This document shows, piece after piece, positions 10,086 through 19,586 of a DNA stretch of 64,000 bases (position 1 is the stretch's first letter; each line of letters opens with the position of its first letter). Origin of the DNA: Thiomonas intermedia (GTDB lineage: Bacteria; Pseudomonadota; Gammaproteobacteria; Burkholderiales; Burkholderiaceae_C); the NCBI RefSeq assembly GCF_002028405.1, contig NZ_CP020046.1, forward strand, positions 806,001 through 870,000, in the 5' to 3' direction. Both the position numbers and the translations under genes were made by a program. Under the pieces are notes generated by a model. It searched no databases, was not told the origin of the DNA, and saw only the letters and a program-made list of their open reading frames with translations.

Positions 10086-10915
10086 GACCGCTCCTTGCGT
10101 GCCGCCGCCGGGCGCAGAAAATCATCGTCGAGGGCTGCGGCCGGATAGTGGAAATGCACCGGGCCATCGGGCTCGCCCCGCACGAACTGGTGCACCAGCG
10201 GATCGGTGCTCTCCCGCATCTGTTGCGGCGTACCGTGTGCGATCAGGCTGCCATTGCCCAGAATATAGACATGGTCGGCAATGTCGAAGGTCACTTCGAC
10301 GTCGTGCGACACCACGAGGCTGGTGAGTCCCAGCGCGTCGTTGAGACTGCGGATCAAACGGGCTGAAATTCCCAGCGAGATGGGATCGAGACCGGCAAAG
10401 GGTTCGTCATACATCACCAGCGCCGGATCGAGGGCGATGGCTCGCGCCATGGCCACCCGTCGCGCCATGCCTCCGGAAAGTTCGGCCGGGAGCAGATCGC
10501 GCGCACCGCGCAGGCCCACCGCGTTGAGCTTCATCAGCACCAGATCGCGAATCATCGATTCCGGCAGATCGGTGTGCCCGCGCAAAGGGAAGGCCACGTT
10601 GTCGAAAACGGTCATGTCCGTGAACAAGGCCCCGAACTGAAACAGCATGCCCATGCGCCGACGCATGGCGAAAATCTGCGCCTGCGACGCGCCAGCCAGA
10701 TCCTGGCCTTCAAAGCGCACCGAGCCGCGTTGCGGCTTGACCTGCCCACCGATCAGTCGCAGCAGCGTGGTCTTCCCGCCTCCTGAGGCGCCCATGATCG
10801 CGACGACCTGCCCGCGATGGATGGTCATGTCGATCTGCCGCAGAATCAGGCGCTCGCCATAGCCAAAATCGAGCGAATCGATCTGAACGATGGCAGGGGC
10901 GGAGGAAACAGGCAT
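10082..10915 (-). CDS. mlaF: Phospholipid-transport ATPase MlaF
   Basis: The 277-residue ATPase of the Mla complex: Walker [12 protein letters not shown], signature [10 protein letters not shown], Walker [13 protein letters not shown] and the switch histidine VVSHDVE. The C-terminal tail fits the MlaF extension that holds MlaB and the neighbouring subunit. It is the first gene of the minus-strand run; the start at the ATG at 10915 ([13 protein letters not shown]) begins just before the ABC domain. The operon promoter should lie in the 121-bp gap to the divergent methyltransferase gene. Confidence 0.95.
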   Translation of the reverse strand: MPVSSAPAIVQIDSLDFGYGERLILRQIDMTIHRGQVVAIMGASGGGKTTLLRLIGGQVKPQRGSVRFEGQDLAGASQAQIFAMRRRMGMLFQFGALFTDMTVFDNVAFPLRGHTDLPESMIRDLVLMKLNAVGLRGARDLLPAELSGGMARRVAMARAIALDPALVMYDEPFAGLDPISLGISARLIRSLNDALGLTSLVVSHDVEVTFDIADHVYILGNGSLIAHGTPQQMRESTDPLVHQFVRGEPDGPVHFHYPAAALDDDFLRPAAARKERS

Positions 10916-11036
10916 AGGATCGTGAAGGTCTGCTCTTAGGCGATGCGCCTTGCAGCGCCAAACACCGGGCAGGCATGGAAACGGGTTGGAACGCGCCATT
11001 CTAGGGATTTCCCGAGCAAGGCGCCGAGTACCGCCC

Positions 11037-11708
11037 ATGCCTGCTGACGCCTCCCTGATCGCCCCGAGAAAACCCATCCCCATGCCTGGCCCAACCGCTG
11101 ATTTCTGGAACGAACGCTTTCGCACCCACACCACTGGCTGGGACCGTGGCGCCGTCCACCCTCAACTCCTGCACTGGCTTGCCGACTCCACGCTGCAGCC
11201 CTGCCGCATTCTGGTGCCCGGCTGCGGCGCGGGCCACGAAGTCTTGCACCTCGCGGCCGCCGGGTTCGAGGTCACGGCGCTGGACTATGCCGAACAGGCC
11301 GTCGATCTGCTGACCCAGCGCCTGCGTGAACGGGGCCTGAAAGCAACCGTCCTCCAGACGGATGTGCGACAGTGGAATGCTCCGCAACCATTCGAGGCCA
11401 TCTGGGAGCAGACCTGCCTGTGTGCGCTCTACCCCGACGATTGGACTGCCTACGCGGCACGGCTGCACCAGTGGCTTGCGCCTCAAGGTCGGCTGTTTGC
11501 CCTGTTCATGCAGTCGTCCAAGCCCGGCGCTCAAGACGGCTGGATTCAGGGGCCGCCCTATCACTGCGACATTCTGGCCATGCGCGCCCTGTTTCCCTCC
11601 AACCGATGGCGGTGGCCCAAACCCCCTTATGCCCGGGTGCCGCACCCCGGCGGCTCCGCCGAGATGGCGCTGACTCTCGACCCGATTCAGCCCGGCGCAC
11701 AGGTTTAG
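11037..11708 (+). CDS. SAM-dependent methyltransferase, thiopurine methyltransferase (TPMT) family
   Basis: A 223-residue class I methyltransferase. The N-terminal FWNERFRTHTTGWDRG block is typical of TPMT-like and thiol methyltransferases, and ILVPGCGAGHE is the SAM-binding glycine motif followed by VTALDYAEQAV. Family members methylate thiols, halides or selenium/tellurium compounds; the real substrate here is unknown. A second in-frame ATG at 11082 (MPGPTADFW) is an alternative start nearer the domain. It is divergent from mlaF and overlaps the convergent Crp-type gene by 4 bp at the stop codons. Confidence 0.85.
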   Translation: MPADASLIAPRKPIPMPGPTADFWNERFRTHTTGWDRGAVHPQLLHWLADSTLQPCRILVPGCGAGHEVLHLAAAGFEVTALDYAEQAVDLLTQRLRERGLKATVLQTDVRQWNAPQPFEAIWEQTCLCALYPDDWTAYAARLHQWLAPQGRLFALFMQSSKPGAQDGWIQGPPYHCDILAMRALFPSNRWRWPKPPYARVPHPGGSAEMALTLDPIQPGAQV

Positions 11709-12460
11709 CCGTTACTGGCGACGGCGGGGGAGCAACGGCTCTCGGCCGGCCTGGCTACGACTTTGGAATCAGGGGCGCGAAACTCCCAGGCCCGCAGGCG
11801 CTGAGCGTCAAGGATTTCAACTCCGCCGTAACGCAACTGCAGCACCCCATCCGCCTCCAGCCGCTGGAAGGCCTGATTCACACGCTGCCGCGACAAGCGA
11901 CACAATTGACCGATCTCCGACTGCGTCACCCGCAAGGCGCCACCATTCGCACCGGCAAGCGGGTGAAACAGATGCCTCAGGGTACGCGCGACACTCGACT
12001 CCGCTCCGCCCGGTTGACCATCCAGAGCCTGCAAGGTCATCAGCTCAAGCCGGTCATTGAGCTGATGCAGCAAATAGTGGTTGAAAGCGATATTGCGCTC
12101 CAACAGCCAGAGAAAGGTCTCTCGCGGCACCAGCGCCAATTCGCAAGTGCGCACGGCCTGCGCTTGGTAGCGCCACACGCCTCGCCGCATCAGGGTGCCC
12201 TCGCCGAACCATCCGCCCGCCCCAATCCCGGAATACACCAACGGCTTGCCGCTGGCCGACGTTACCGTGAACTTCGCCAGCCCGGACATCAGCCCCACCC
12301 AATGCAGCGCCGGCTCTCCCAGGGGTTGCAGCGCCTCCCCAGCAGGAACGGTTTGATACCCCACTTCGGATGCCACGCGAGACTTTTCGTGCGGCTGCAA
12401 CCGCTCCCACCATCCACTGCGTGCGGCCCAGATAGGAATCTTGATGTCGTTCATTGGCAT
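11705..12460 (-). CDS. Crp/Fnr family transcriptional regulator
   Basis: A 251-residue regulator with an N-terminal cyclic-nucleotide-binding-type beta barrel (about residues 25-120, with the GAGGWFGEGTL turn) and a C-terminal Crp-type winged helix (TQSEIGQLCRLSRQRVNQAFQ). The N-terminus lacks the cysteine cluster of FNR, so it is not an oxygen sensor of the FNR kind, and the ligand cannot be read from the sequence. Start at the ATG at 12460 (MPMNDIK) is preceded by AAGAAG. It appears to be a single-gene unit. Confidence 0.87.
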   Translation of the reverse strand: MPMNDIKIPIWAARSGWWERLQPHEKSRVASEVGYQTVPAGEALQPLGEPALHWVGLMSGLAKFTVTSASGKPLVYSGIGAGGWFGEGTLMRRGVWRYQAQAVRTCELALVPRETFLWLLERNIAFNHYLLHQLNDRLELMTLQALDGQPGGAESSVARTLRHLFHPLAGANGGALRVTQSEIGQLCRLSRQRVNQAFQRLEADGVLQLRYGGVEILDAQRLRAWEFRAPDSKVVARPAESRCSPAVASNG

Positions 12461-12555
12461 GGCTTCTTGTTCTGACCCAGGCTCTATGCTCGCGCCTTTC
12501 GATCGCCGTCTGCATCGCAATTTGTAACGAATATGTCTGAACGCAAGCCCGGGCA

Positions 12556-12579
12556 TAAAAAAACCGGGCCAGGCCCGGT
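12556..12579 (-). terminator. Rho-independent terminator of the H-NS-like gene
   Basis: ACCGGGC (12563-12569) and GCCCGGT (12573-12579) form a 7-bp stem with a 3-nt loop. Read on the minus strand it is followed by a run of U from positions 12562-12556. It lies 50 bp after the H-NS-like stop codon. Confidence 0.75.
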
Positions 12580-12629
12580 CATTTTGTTGCGACTTTTACC
12601 GCAACACGGAAACTAGATTTCCGTGATGT

Positions 12630-12929
12630 TCAGATCAGGAAGGATTCCTTGCTCTTGCCGCTGTCGACGGCGCTCTGAAGCCAGCGCGGCATCTTGCCAC
12701 GGCCCGTCCAGGTTTCTCCGGTTTGCGCATTGCGATATTTCGGCGCAACCGTCGAACCTTTGGCCGACCCGCCCGCACGACGCGAACCCAGATCTGCCAA
12801 GGTAATGCCGTACTCATCCATCTTTGCGCGAATATCGCTCACCACCGCAGCGATCTCCGCCTTGCGCTGGGCTTCGGCCTGCTGCTTCAGGGCCTCAATC
12901 TGGGATTGCAATTCTTTATACGTGGCCAT
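12630..12929 (-). CDS. H-NS family histone-like protein
   Basis: A 99-residue nucleoid protein. The N-terminal half (about residues 2-45) is a coiled-coil oligomerisation region rich in Gln, Glu and Lys, and the C-terminus contains the AT-rich-DNA-binding block TGETWTGRGKMPRWLQSAV, which is the Burkholderiales H-NS version (BpH3-like). It probably silences AT-rich or foreign genes. The second ATG at 12929 is preferred because AGGAG stands 9 bases before it and only 3 bases before the first ATG at 12935. It has its own terminator. Confidence 0.93.
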   Translation of the reverse strand: MATYKELQSQIEALKQQAEAQRKAEIAAVVSDIRAKMDEYGITLADLGSRRAGGSAKGSTVAPKYRNAQTGETWTGRGKMPRWLQSAVDSGKSKESFLI

Positions 12930-12984
12930 TCGCATCTTCTCCTGTGTTGAAATTTCAAACGCAGACCATCATACGACAAAAATA

Positions 12985-13014
12985 AAAATAAAAAAGCCCG
13001 CGAGAAGCGGGCTT
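12985..13014 (-). terminator. Rho-independent terminator of the pnt operon
   Basis: AAGCCCGC (12994-13001) pairs with GCGGGCTT (13007-13014) over a 5-nt loop; on the minus strand a U-rich run from 12993 downward follows. It starts 30 bp after the pntB stop codon. Confidence 0.85.
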
Positions 13015-13043
13015 ATTAAAAACGGACTCATTGAATCAAGAAG

Positions 13044-14480
13044 TCACTCGATGGCCTTGGTGATATCTTCAACCACTTTTTTCGCATCGCCGAACACCAT
13101 CATGGTCTTGTCCATGTAAAACAGTTCGTTATCAAGCCCCGCATAACCCGCAGCCATGGAGCGCTTGTTCACAATAACGGTCTTCGCCTTGTAGGCCTCA
13201 AGAATCGGCATACCGGCAATGGGCGATTTGGGATCGGTCTTCGCCGCCGGGTTGACCACGTCATTGGCCCCCAGAATCACGGCAACATCGGCCTGTCCGA
13301 ATTCCGGATTGATGTCATCCATTTCAAACACCTGGTCATACGGCACCTCGGCTTCGGCCAGCAGCACGTTCATATGGCCCGGCATGCGCCCCGCCACCGG
13401 ATGAATCGCATATTGCACCTTCACGCCATGCTCGGTGAGTTTCTGCGCCAACTCCTTCACGGCATGCTGCGCCCGGGCCACGGCCAGGCCATAACCGGGG
13501 ACGATGATGACGGTTTCCGCATTGGAAAGCAGAAAGGCGGCGTCGTCCGGGCTGCCCGACTTCACCGCGCGCTGCTGCGTCTGGGCTGCGGCCGACGAGG
13601 TCTCAGCCCCGAATCCACCGAGAATCACGCTGATGAACGAGCGGTTCATCGCCTTGCACATGATGTAGCTCAGAATCGCACCTGACGATCCCACCAGCGA
13701 GCCCGCGATGATGAGCATATTGTTTTCAAGCGAAAATCCGATACCTGCCGCAGCCCAGCCGGAATAACTGTTGAGCATCGACACCACCACCGGCATGTCG
13801 GCGCCACCGATCGGGATAATGATCAGCACGCCCAGTACAAAGGCCAGAGCCATCATGATGAGGAAAGGCGTCCACGACAACGTGGTGAAAAAGGCAATAC
13901 CGCAGGCAATCGCCGCAAGGCCGATCACCAGATTCACCCAATGCTGGGCCGGGAAGCGCACCGGAGCGCCCTGAAACAGACGGAATTTGTAGCGCCCGGA
14001 CAGTTTGCCGAACGCAATCACCGAGCCGCTGAACGTCACCGCACCGATGATGGTGCCGATGAACAGCTCGATGCGGTTGCCCGGAGGCAGCGGATCGCCA
14101 GCCGCCTGGACGATGCCGAACGCATGCGGCTCGGCCACCGCCGCCACCGCGATGAACACGGCCGCCAGGCCAATCATGCTGTGCATGAAGGCAACGAGCT
14201 CGGGCATTTTGGTCATCTCGACACGGTTGGCCATCACGGCGCCTATGCCGCCACCGATGACCAGGCCCAGGAGCACATAACCGAGCCCAAGCGCGCCGGC
14301 ATCCCCACCGATCTTGATGATCAGGGCCACGGTGGTGACGACCGCAATGGCCATGCCTACCATGCCGAAAACATTGCCGCGGCGGCTCGTGGTCGGGTGT
14401 GACAAACCCTTGAGCGCCTGAATGAAAAACACTGCTGCGAGCAAATACAGCAGGGTCACGAGATTCATGCTGAGTGTCAT
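13044..14480 (-). CDS. pntB: NAD(P) transhydrogenase subunit beta
   Basis: A 478-residue inner-membrane subunit of the proton-translocating transhydrogenase that makes NADPH from NADH at the cost of proton motive force. It has about eight to nine membrane helices in the first 260 residues, then the soluble NADP(H)-binding domain III with VIIVPGYGLAVAQ-like (here VPGYGLAVARAQ), HPVAGRMPGHMNVLLAEA and the C-terminal ILGANDVVNPAA block. AAGGA precedes the ATG at 14480. Last gene of the pntAA-pntAB-pntB unit. Confidence 0.97.
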   Translation of the reverse strand: MTLSMNLVTLLYLLAAVFFIQALKGLSHPTTSRRGNVFGMVGMAIAVVTTVALIIKIGGDAGALGLGYVLLGLVIGGGIGAVMANRVEMTKMPELVAFMHSMIGLAAVFIAVAAVAEPHAFGIVQAAGDPLPPGNRIELFIGTIIGAVTFSGSVIAFGKLSGRYKFRLFQGAPVRFPAQHWVNLVIGLAAIACGIAFFTTLSWTPFLIMMALAFVLGVLIIIPIGGADMPVVVSMLNSYSGWAAAGIGFSLENNMLIIAGSLVGSSGAILSYIMCKAMNRSFISVILGGFGAETSSAAAQTQQRAVKSGSPDDAAFLLSNAETVIIVPGYGLAVARAQHAVKELAQKLTEHGVKVQYAIHPVAGRMPGHMNVLLAEAEVPYDQVFEMDDINPEFGQADVAVILGANDVVNPAAKTDPKSPIAGMPILEAYKAKTVIVNKRSMAAGYAGLDNELFYMDKTMMVFGDAKKVVEDITKAIE

Positions 14481-14583
14481 AAATGGAGTCCTTGGTGCTG
14501 CGCGTCACCGGCCGATCGCCCAAACACAGTGAGCCGGGTTCATCGCGCGGCGAGAAACGTCGTCGATCGTCGGGATGGTTTAC

Positions 14584-14886
14584 TTACTTCTTCTCGGCCG
14601 TTTTCTTCTTGAACATGGCCAGCATGCGCCGCGTCACGAGAAAACCGCCGAAGACATTCACCGCGGCCAGAGCAACCGCGAGCGTGCCCATCACCTTGCC
14701 CAGCGGGGTGACGGTCAATGCCGCCGCCAGCATGGCGCCCACAATGATGATGGCGGAAATGGCATTGGTCACAGCCATCAACGGCGTGTGCAAGGCCGGC
14801 GTGACATTCCACACCACGTGATAGCCCACATAGATCGCCAAAACAAAAATGGTGAGGTTGATCACCAGGGGAGAGATTTCATGCAT
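14584..14886 (-). CDS. pntAB: NAD(P) transhydrogenase subunit alpha part 2
   Basis: A 100-residue membrane protein with three to four helices. It corresponds to the C-terminal membrane part of the E. coli PntA chain, here encoded separately. The conserved [20 protein letters not shown] block lies at the membrane face of the proton channel. It is placed between pntAA and pntB (45 and about 100 bp gaps), matching the split alpha arrangement common in proteobacteria outside the enterics. Confidence 0.96.
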   Translation of the reverse strand: MHEISPLVINLTIFVLAIYVGYHVVWNVTPALHTPLMAVTNAISAIIIVGAMLAAALTVTPLGKVMGTLAVALAAVNVFGGFLVTRRMLAMFKKKTAEKK

Positions 14887-14931
14887 GGTTCAGTCCTTGT
14901 TCCGGATGAAAATGATTGACGTGACAGGAAC

Positions 14932-16053
14932 TCAAGCAGCCTTGCGCAGCAACTGTCCATCGCGGCACATCAGGCAGGCGGCAACGATGTCATCTTCCAT
15001 ATTCACCACAAAGCCCTTTTCCTTGTCGAACACCAGTTTCAGGAAATCCAGCACATTGCGCGCATACAGGGCCGAAGCATCCGCGGCGACAAGGGCGGGC
15101 AGATTGGTTTCACCCACCAGGGTGACGCCATGTTTGACCACGACTTTGTCGGCTTCGGTCAGTGGACAATTCCCGCCCTGGGCGGCGGCCATATCGACAA
15201 TCACCGAGCCCGGCTTCATCGATCGGACCATGTCCTCGGTAATCAATACGGGCGCGCGGCGACCGGGAATGAGCGCGGTGGAAATCACCACATTCGCCTG
15301 TTTGATCCGCTCGGCGACCATGGCCGACTGGCGTTGCATCCAGCTTGCGGGCATGGGCCGCGCATAACCCCCCACGCCTTGCGCAATATCGCGCTCCTCA
15401 TCGGTTTCAAACGGCACATCGATGAATTTCGCCCCCAGGGATTCCACCTGCTCCTTCACCGCCGGGCGCACGTCCGATGCCTCGATGACCGCCCCCAGGC
15501 GCTTGGCCGTGGCGATGGCCTGCAGACCCGCCACGCCCGCCCCGAGAATCACCACCCGCGCGGCCTTGACCGTACCGGCCGCCGTCATCAGCATCGGCAT
15601 GAAGCGCTGGTAGCGATTGGCGGCGAGGATCACGGCCTTGTACCCGCCGATATTGGCCTGGCTGGACAGCACGTCCATGCTCTGCGCGCGCGAGGTGCGC
15701 GGCGCGGCTTCGAGGGCAAACGCCGTCAGGCCCGCCGCTGTCATGGCCTGGAGCCCGTCGGTATTGAACGGATCGAGCATGCCGACCAGCACGGTGGCAG
15801 GCTTCATCAGCCCGATCTCCTCGGCTGTGGGGGGGCGAACCTTGAGCACCATGTCGGCTGCGAAAGCTTCGTCCCGGCTGGCGATGGTGGCGCCCACGGC
15901 GATGTAATCTGCGTCCGGGGCATCTGCGCGCAGGCCAGCATCAGCCTGTACCACGACGGTGTGCCCCTGGGCGATGAATTTCTTGACTGTTTCCGGTGTT
16001 GCTGCAACACGGGCTTCGCCGGCCAAAGTTTCTGCCGGAATGCCGATACGCAT
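14932..16053 (-). CDS. pntAA: NAD(P) transhydrogenase subunit alpha part 1
   Basis: The 373-residue soluble NAD(H)-binding domain I of transhydrogenase. The N-terminus MRIGIPAETLAGEARVA is shared with alanine dehydrogenases; the dinucleotide fold shows VVILGAGVAGLQAIATAKRLG, and the family RQDRSA-type substrate loop is replaced by the local version around APRTSRAQSMDVLSSQANI. First gene of the pnt operon. The 234-bp region upstream, shared with the divergent Nudix gene, should carry the promoters; I see no clear operator in it. Confidence 0.96.
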   Translation of the reverse strand: MRIGIPAETLAGEARVAATPETVKKFIAQGHTVVVQADAGLRADAPDADYIAVGATIASRDEAFAADMVLKVRPPTAEEIGLMKPATVLVGMLDPFNTDGLQAMTAAGLTAFALEAAPRTSRAQSMDVLSSQANIGGYKAVILAANRYQRFMPMLMTAAGTVKAARVVILGAGVAGLQAIATAKRLGAVIEASDVRPAVKEQVESLGAKFIDVPFETDEERDIAQGVGGYARPMPASWMQRQSAMVAERIKQANVVISTALIPGRRAPVLITEDMVRSMKPGSVIVDMAAAQGGNCPLTEADKVVVKHGVTLVGETNLPALVAADASALYARNVLDFLKLVFDKEKGFVVNMEDDIVAACLMCRDGQLLRKAA

Positions 16054-16287
16054 GGAGTCTCTCCTTTGAAGTCTGCTCTGTCGGGGCGTGAACGCAGCAC
16101 GAACACGACGTTGTTTCAGCCCCCCTCACTCGCGCCCCATCGGCTTGTTTGAGCCATGGAAGCGAACACGGCATTATCTCGCGTTTTCCCTAAGATTGCT
16201 CCTGCGCAATTTACGTACATCTGGAAATCTCTTTTGCCTTTCTTAATACCCCCAGAAGCATTCCATTTCCCCTCACCGATTCTCCTC

Positions 16288-16764
16288 ATGCAAGCCCATC
16301 TTTCTGCGCGCCCGCGCGTGACCGTTGCCGCCATCATCGAACAGGCGGGACGTTTTCTGCTCGTGGAGGAGCACACGCAGGACGGGCTTCGGCTGAATCA
16401 GCCCGCCGGCCACCTGGAAATCGGAGAAAGCCCGCAGCAGGCCGTCATCCGCGAGGCGCTGGAAGAGACCGGCCGGGCGTTCACGCCGAGCGGCCTGGTG
16501 GGCGTCTATCTGTCGCGTACCCGGCGGGACAGCCAGGATGTGAGCTATTTGCGTCTGGCCTTCTGTGGCGAGGTGTCCGAGGCCGACGTCGAGCGCAAGC
16601 TGGACGAGGGCATCGTGCGCACGCTCTGGATGGATGCCGACGCCATCCGGGCCAGCGCCCACCGGCATCGCAGCCCCCTGGTGCTGCGATGTGTGGAGGA
16701 TTACCTGAGCGGGCAGCGCTATCCCCTGCATCTGGTCGCCACCGATCCTGGCGTGTACGCCTGA
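16288..16764 (+). CDS. Nudix hydrolase, NudJ-like
   Basis: A 158-residue Nudix protein with a complete Nudix box of the form G-x5-E-x7-RE-x2-EE-x-G at about residues 43-64, which binds the catalytic Mg. The gene directly precedes mnmA, as nudJ does in E. coli; NudJ is a pyrophosphatase for thiamine and nucleoside di- and triphosphates, so that function is plausible. The ATG at 16288 ([10 protein letters not shown]) was chosen; the frame stays open upstream but adds 44 residues with no domain. Confidence 0.87.
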   Translation: MQAHLSARPRVTVAAIIEQAGRFLLVEEHTQDGLRLNQPAGHLEIGESPQQAVIREALEETGRAFTPSGLVGVYLSRTRRDSQDVSYLRLAFCGEVSEADVERKLDEGIVRTLWMDADAIRASAHRHRSPLVLRCVEDYLSGQRYPLHLVATDPGVYA

Positions 16765-16790
16765 GCGGTTTCGCTTTCTACAATTTGGGA

Positions 16791-17891
16791 ATGACGACTT
16801 CTTCTCGCGGCACCGTCGTGGTCGGCCTTTCCGGCGGTGTCGATTCCTCCGTTTCCGCCTGGCTGCTCAAACAGCAGGGCTATACGGTCGTTGGCCTGTT
16901 CATGAAAAACTGGGAGGACGACGATGACAGCGAATACTGTTCCACGCGCCAGGACTGGCTCGACGCCGCCAGCGTGGCCGACCGCATCGGCATCGACATC
17001 GAGGCGGTAAATTTCTCGACCGAATACAAAGAGCGCGTGTTCGCCGAGTTCCTGCGTGAATACGCCGCCGGGCGCACGCCCAACCCGGACGTGCTGTGCA
17101 ACGCCGAGATCAAGTTCAAGGCCTTTCTCGACCACGCCATGCGTCTTGGCGCAGACCACATCGCCACCGGCCACTATGCAAGGGTGCGCGAAGGCCGCCG
17201 TGGGTTCGAACTGCTGCGCGGCCTGGACGCCTCGAAAGACCAGAGTTATTTTCTCCATCGCCTCAATCAGGCCCAGCTTGCGCGCACGCTGTTCCCGGTG
17301 GGCGAATTGCACAAGTCCGAGGTGCGCGCCATCGCCTCGGAGATTGGCCTGCACAACGCCCGCAAGAAAGACTCCACCGGCATCTGCTTCATCGGCGAGC
17401 GCCCGTTTCGCGACTTTCTCAACCGCTACCTGCCCACCCAGCCTGGGCCGATGAAAACTCCCGAGGGCAAGACTGTGGGCCACCACATCGGACTGGCGTT
17501 TTACACCCTGGGACAGCGCAAGGGCATCGGCCTGGGCGGCAGCCAGAGCGGCAATGGCGAACCCTGGTTCGTCGCCGCCAAGGATCTGGAGCGCAATCAG
17601 CTCATCGTGGTGCAGGGACACGATCATCCGCTGCTGCAAAGCCGTGGGTTGCGCGCCTTGTCGGCCAGCTGGGTGGCGGGTCATTCACCCGAAGAAGCCG
17701 GTGTCTCCTATGGCGCCAAGACGCGGTATCGCCAGGTCGATGCGGCTTGCCGCTTTCATGGCGGCTCGAACGAGCCGTTTGGTCTGGATTTCGACGCCCC
17801 CCAATGGGCCGTCACCCCAGGGCAGTCGGCCGTGCTGTATGACGGCGAGGTCTGCCTGGGTGGCGGCATCATCGAGGCCGCCGTGCCGTGA
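16791..17891 (+). CDS. mnmA: tRNA-specific 2-thiouridylase MnmA
   Basis: A 366-residue enzyme that puts sulfur on U34 of tRNA Lys, Glu and Gln, using ATP and a persulfide relay. The PP-loop [15 protein letters not shown] is at residues 12-26, and the two catalytic cysteines are seen in [12 protein letters not shown] and [12 protein letters not shown]. Length is normal. It lies 26 bp after the Nudix gene and ends 6 bp before the convergent CsoR-type gene. Confidence 0.97.
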   Translation: MTTSSRGTVVVGLSGGVDSSVSAWLLKQQGYTVVGLFMKNWEDDDDSEYCSTRQDWLDAASVADRIGIDIEAVNFSTEYKERVFAEFLREYAAGRTPNPDVLCNAEIKFKAFLDHAMRLGADHIATGHYARVREGRRGFELLRGLDASKDQSYFLHRLNQAQLARTLFPVGELHKSEVRAIASEIGLHNARKKDSTGICFIGERPFRDFLNRYLPTQPGPMKTPEGKTVGHHIGLAFYTLGQRKGIGLGGSQSGNGEPWFVAAKDLERNQLIVVQGHDHPLLQSRGLRALSASWVAGHSPEEAGVSYGAKTRYRQVDAACRFHGGSNEPFGLDFDAPQWAVTPGQSAVLYDGEVCLGGGIIEAAVP

Positions 17892-17897
17892 AAACAC

Positions 17898-18191
17898 TCA
17901 GGCCATGCGCGCCAGCAGGGTTTCGACCTCGTCGAGCATGGCGCTGAGCTTGGGTTGCTCGCCGCTCTCGGTGTGTTCCAAACGTCCGTCGAGTTCCTGT
18001 TCGAGGTAGCACACGGTCATGCGCACGAAGGTACTGTCGAGCGCCTTGCGCACCGCCGAGAGCTGCTGCGCCACCTTGAGACAGGGCTCACCCTCTTCGA
18101 TCATGCGCTGCACGCCCCGCATCTGGCCCTCGGCGCGTTTGAGACGATTGAGAATGTCCGTGCGAGAGGCTTCGTTGGTCAGAACTGACAT
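17898..18191 (-). CDS. CsoR/RcnR/FrmR-family transcriptional repressor with atypical ligand residues
   Basis: A 97-residue all-helical repressor. The helix-1 block LNRLKRAEGQMRGVQRMIEE and the cysteine block CLKVAQQLSAVRKAL identify the family. Known CsoR and RcnR proteins bind metal through Cys-x24-His-x3-Cys/His. Here Cys37 is kept, but the His position is Tyr62 (with Cys61 beside it) and the last ligand position is Glu66, so copper, nickel or cobalt sensing by the known site is unlikely and a dithiol or other soft ligand is possible. It ends the RND cluster. Start at the ATG at 18191 is preferred over an upstream ATG at 18236. Confidence 0.88.
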   Translation of the reverse strand: MSVLTNEASRTDILNRLKRAEGQMRGVQRMIEEGEPCLKVAQQLSAVRKALDSTFVRMTVCYLEQELDGRLEHTESGEQPKLSAMLDEVETLLARMA

Positions 18192-18293
18192 GGTGATGGC
18201 TCCGGGAATCTGTGGGATCTTGGTACTGCGCTTCATCCAATCGTCTCCATCATAGGCGAGCTCATCAATCCTTCATCCTCGCGCGGCAGCCGT

Positions 18294-19301
18294 TCAGGCC
18301 GAATGAATCAGCGCCACGGGCTCCGGTGCCAGCAACGACCCGTCGCGCAATCCCCGGGCCGTCGCCAGGGTCAGCCAACCGATCACCACCGAGGCCAGCG
18401 CCAGTGCGAGGATGGCGAACGTCTGCATTCCTCCGCTCTGGGTGGCCAGGGCGAGATGCATCGACAGGCCGGCAAAGGCGGCGAGCGGAAAGGACAGCGC
18501 CCAGTGACCGATGGTGAAGGCCTCCTGCATCATCGCCTTGAAGGACAGAAAGCTCAGCAACACAAAAAAGAACGCAATGCCCCAGGCCCCTTCAAGCGCT
18601 TCGACCGGCGCACCGATCTGTGCCAGCCCCAGGCCGCCCGCGGCCGGCGGCGCAATACTGATGAACACCATGGGAAGCAGCCGGCGCGGCAACATGCCGA
18701 ACGACGCGACGCGCACCATGAACAAGCCCTGCACGATCAGAAAGAAAAAGGCTCCGATGGCCCACTGCGCCACGGACCATATCTGGAATCCGAGCGCCAT
18801 GCCGGCGTAGGGCACCACGACATTGCCGGCCGCAGCCAGAAACAGCGCGGGTGTGACCCCAGCCCAATTCGGCCCTTTTTCGGTGGCGGCGCTCAGACGC
18901 AACCGGTGAAAGACCCAGACTGTCGCCGCAAGCTGACCCGTTGCACCCAGCATCCAGAATCCGTCCATCCAGACGTTGTCCGCCTCCAGAACCTGCACGG
19001 CGAACCCTGCAATCACCAACATGGACATGGGAAGCAAGGCCAGCAAGGGGTGACGCACGGGATGCCGTACATCGGCCAGCCACTCCCCGCCGTACCGATA
19101 CGCCCTGATCACGGCAAGCACCACGAGCAAGGCCAGCGCAGCGATGGCGGCCCAACCCAGCACCTGGGAGATCACGGCCGCGGGCTCGCCCAGCAGGACC
19201 GTGGCTTGATGCCAGGCCAGCGCCAGCCCGCCCCAGCCGAGAACCACGGCGAACCAGCCGGGGGCGAGAAATTTGAGCCAGGGCCGGGTCGCACGAGCCA
19301 T
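18294..19301 (-). CDS. TDT family membrane protein (TehA/SLAC1-type channel or transporter)
   Basis: A 335-residue protein with about ten hydrophobic helices. Its pattern (PGWFAVVLGWGGLALAWHQA at the N-terminus, and a repeated helix-pair layout) fits the TehA/SLAC1/C4-dicarboxylate carrier family, which includes anion channels, malate carriers, sulfite exporters and the tellurite-resistance protein TehA. The substrate is not evident. It sits 12 bp after the DUF2892 gene and 102 bp before the CsoR-type gene, so it probably belongs to the RND operon. ATG 19301 is used; a GTG at 19304 is adjacent. Confidence 0.8.
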   Translation of the reverse strand: MARATRPWLKFLAPGWFAVVLGWGGLALAWHQATVLLGEPAAVISQVLGWAAIAALALLVVLAVIRAYRYGGEWLADVRHPVRHPLLALLPMSMLVIAGFAVQVLEADNVWMDGFWMLGATGQLAATVWVFHRLRLSAATEKGPNWAGVTPALFLAAAGNVVVPYAGMALGFQIWSVAQWAIGAFFFLIVQGLFMVRVASFGMLPRRLLPMVFISIAPPAAGGLGLAQIGAPVEALEGAWGIAFFFVLLSFLSFKAMMQEAFTIGHWALSFPLAAFAGLSMHLALATQSGGMQTFAILALALASVVIGWLTLATARGLRDGSLLAPEPVALIHSA

Positions 19302-19313
19302 CACATCGCCCGA

Positions 19314-19538
19314 TCAGCCGCAGCAGTTGGCTTTGGAATCGGGCACGCCCAGTTTGCGCAGGATGAACCCGAGCGGGCACAGATTGGTGAAACCGAACTG
19401 CAGCAGATTCGCACCCACGAAGGCGGTGAACAGCAGGAACCATTGCGACACATAGATCGGGCTGGCAGGCGCGCCCAGCAGAACCGAGAGCAGGACGAAC
19501 GTGCCGGCAATCACACGGATGTAGCGTTCAACAGTCAT
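19314..19538 (-). CDS. DUF2892 (YgaP-type) small membrane protein
   Basis: A 74-residue protein with two hydrophobic helices (about residues 7-22 and 31-50) that match the YgaP-like transmembrane domain (DUF2892). It carries cysteines at 54, 72 and 73, the last two in a C-terminal NCCG. In known proteins this domain is often fused to or encoded near rhodanese and sulfide- or persulfide-related genes. GGAGA precedes the ATG at 19538. It lies between the RND pump and the TDT protein; its role is unknown. Confidence 0.83.
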   Translation of the reverse strand: MTVERYIRVIAGTFVLLSVLLGAPASPIYVSQWFLLFTAFVGANLLQFGFTNLCPLGFILRKLGVPDSKANCCG

Positions 19539-19586
19539 TTCAAAATCTCCAAGGTTGTGAATATCGGGAACGGTGAGACGCACTGA

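Noticed and set aside
7987-10167. Single 726-codon frame on the minus strand that ends in mlaA
   Set aside because: Only its last part, from 8799, is MlaA; the upstream part reads mlaE and mlaD in the wrong frame.
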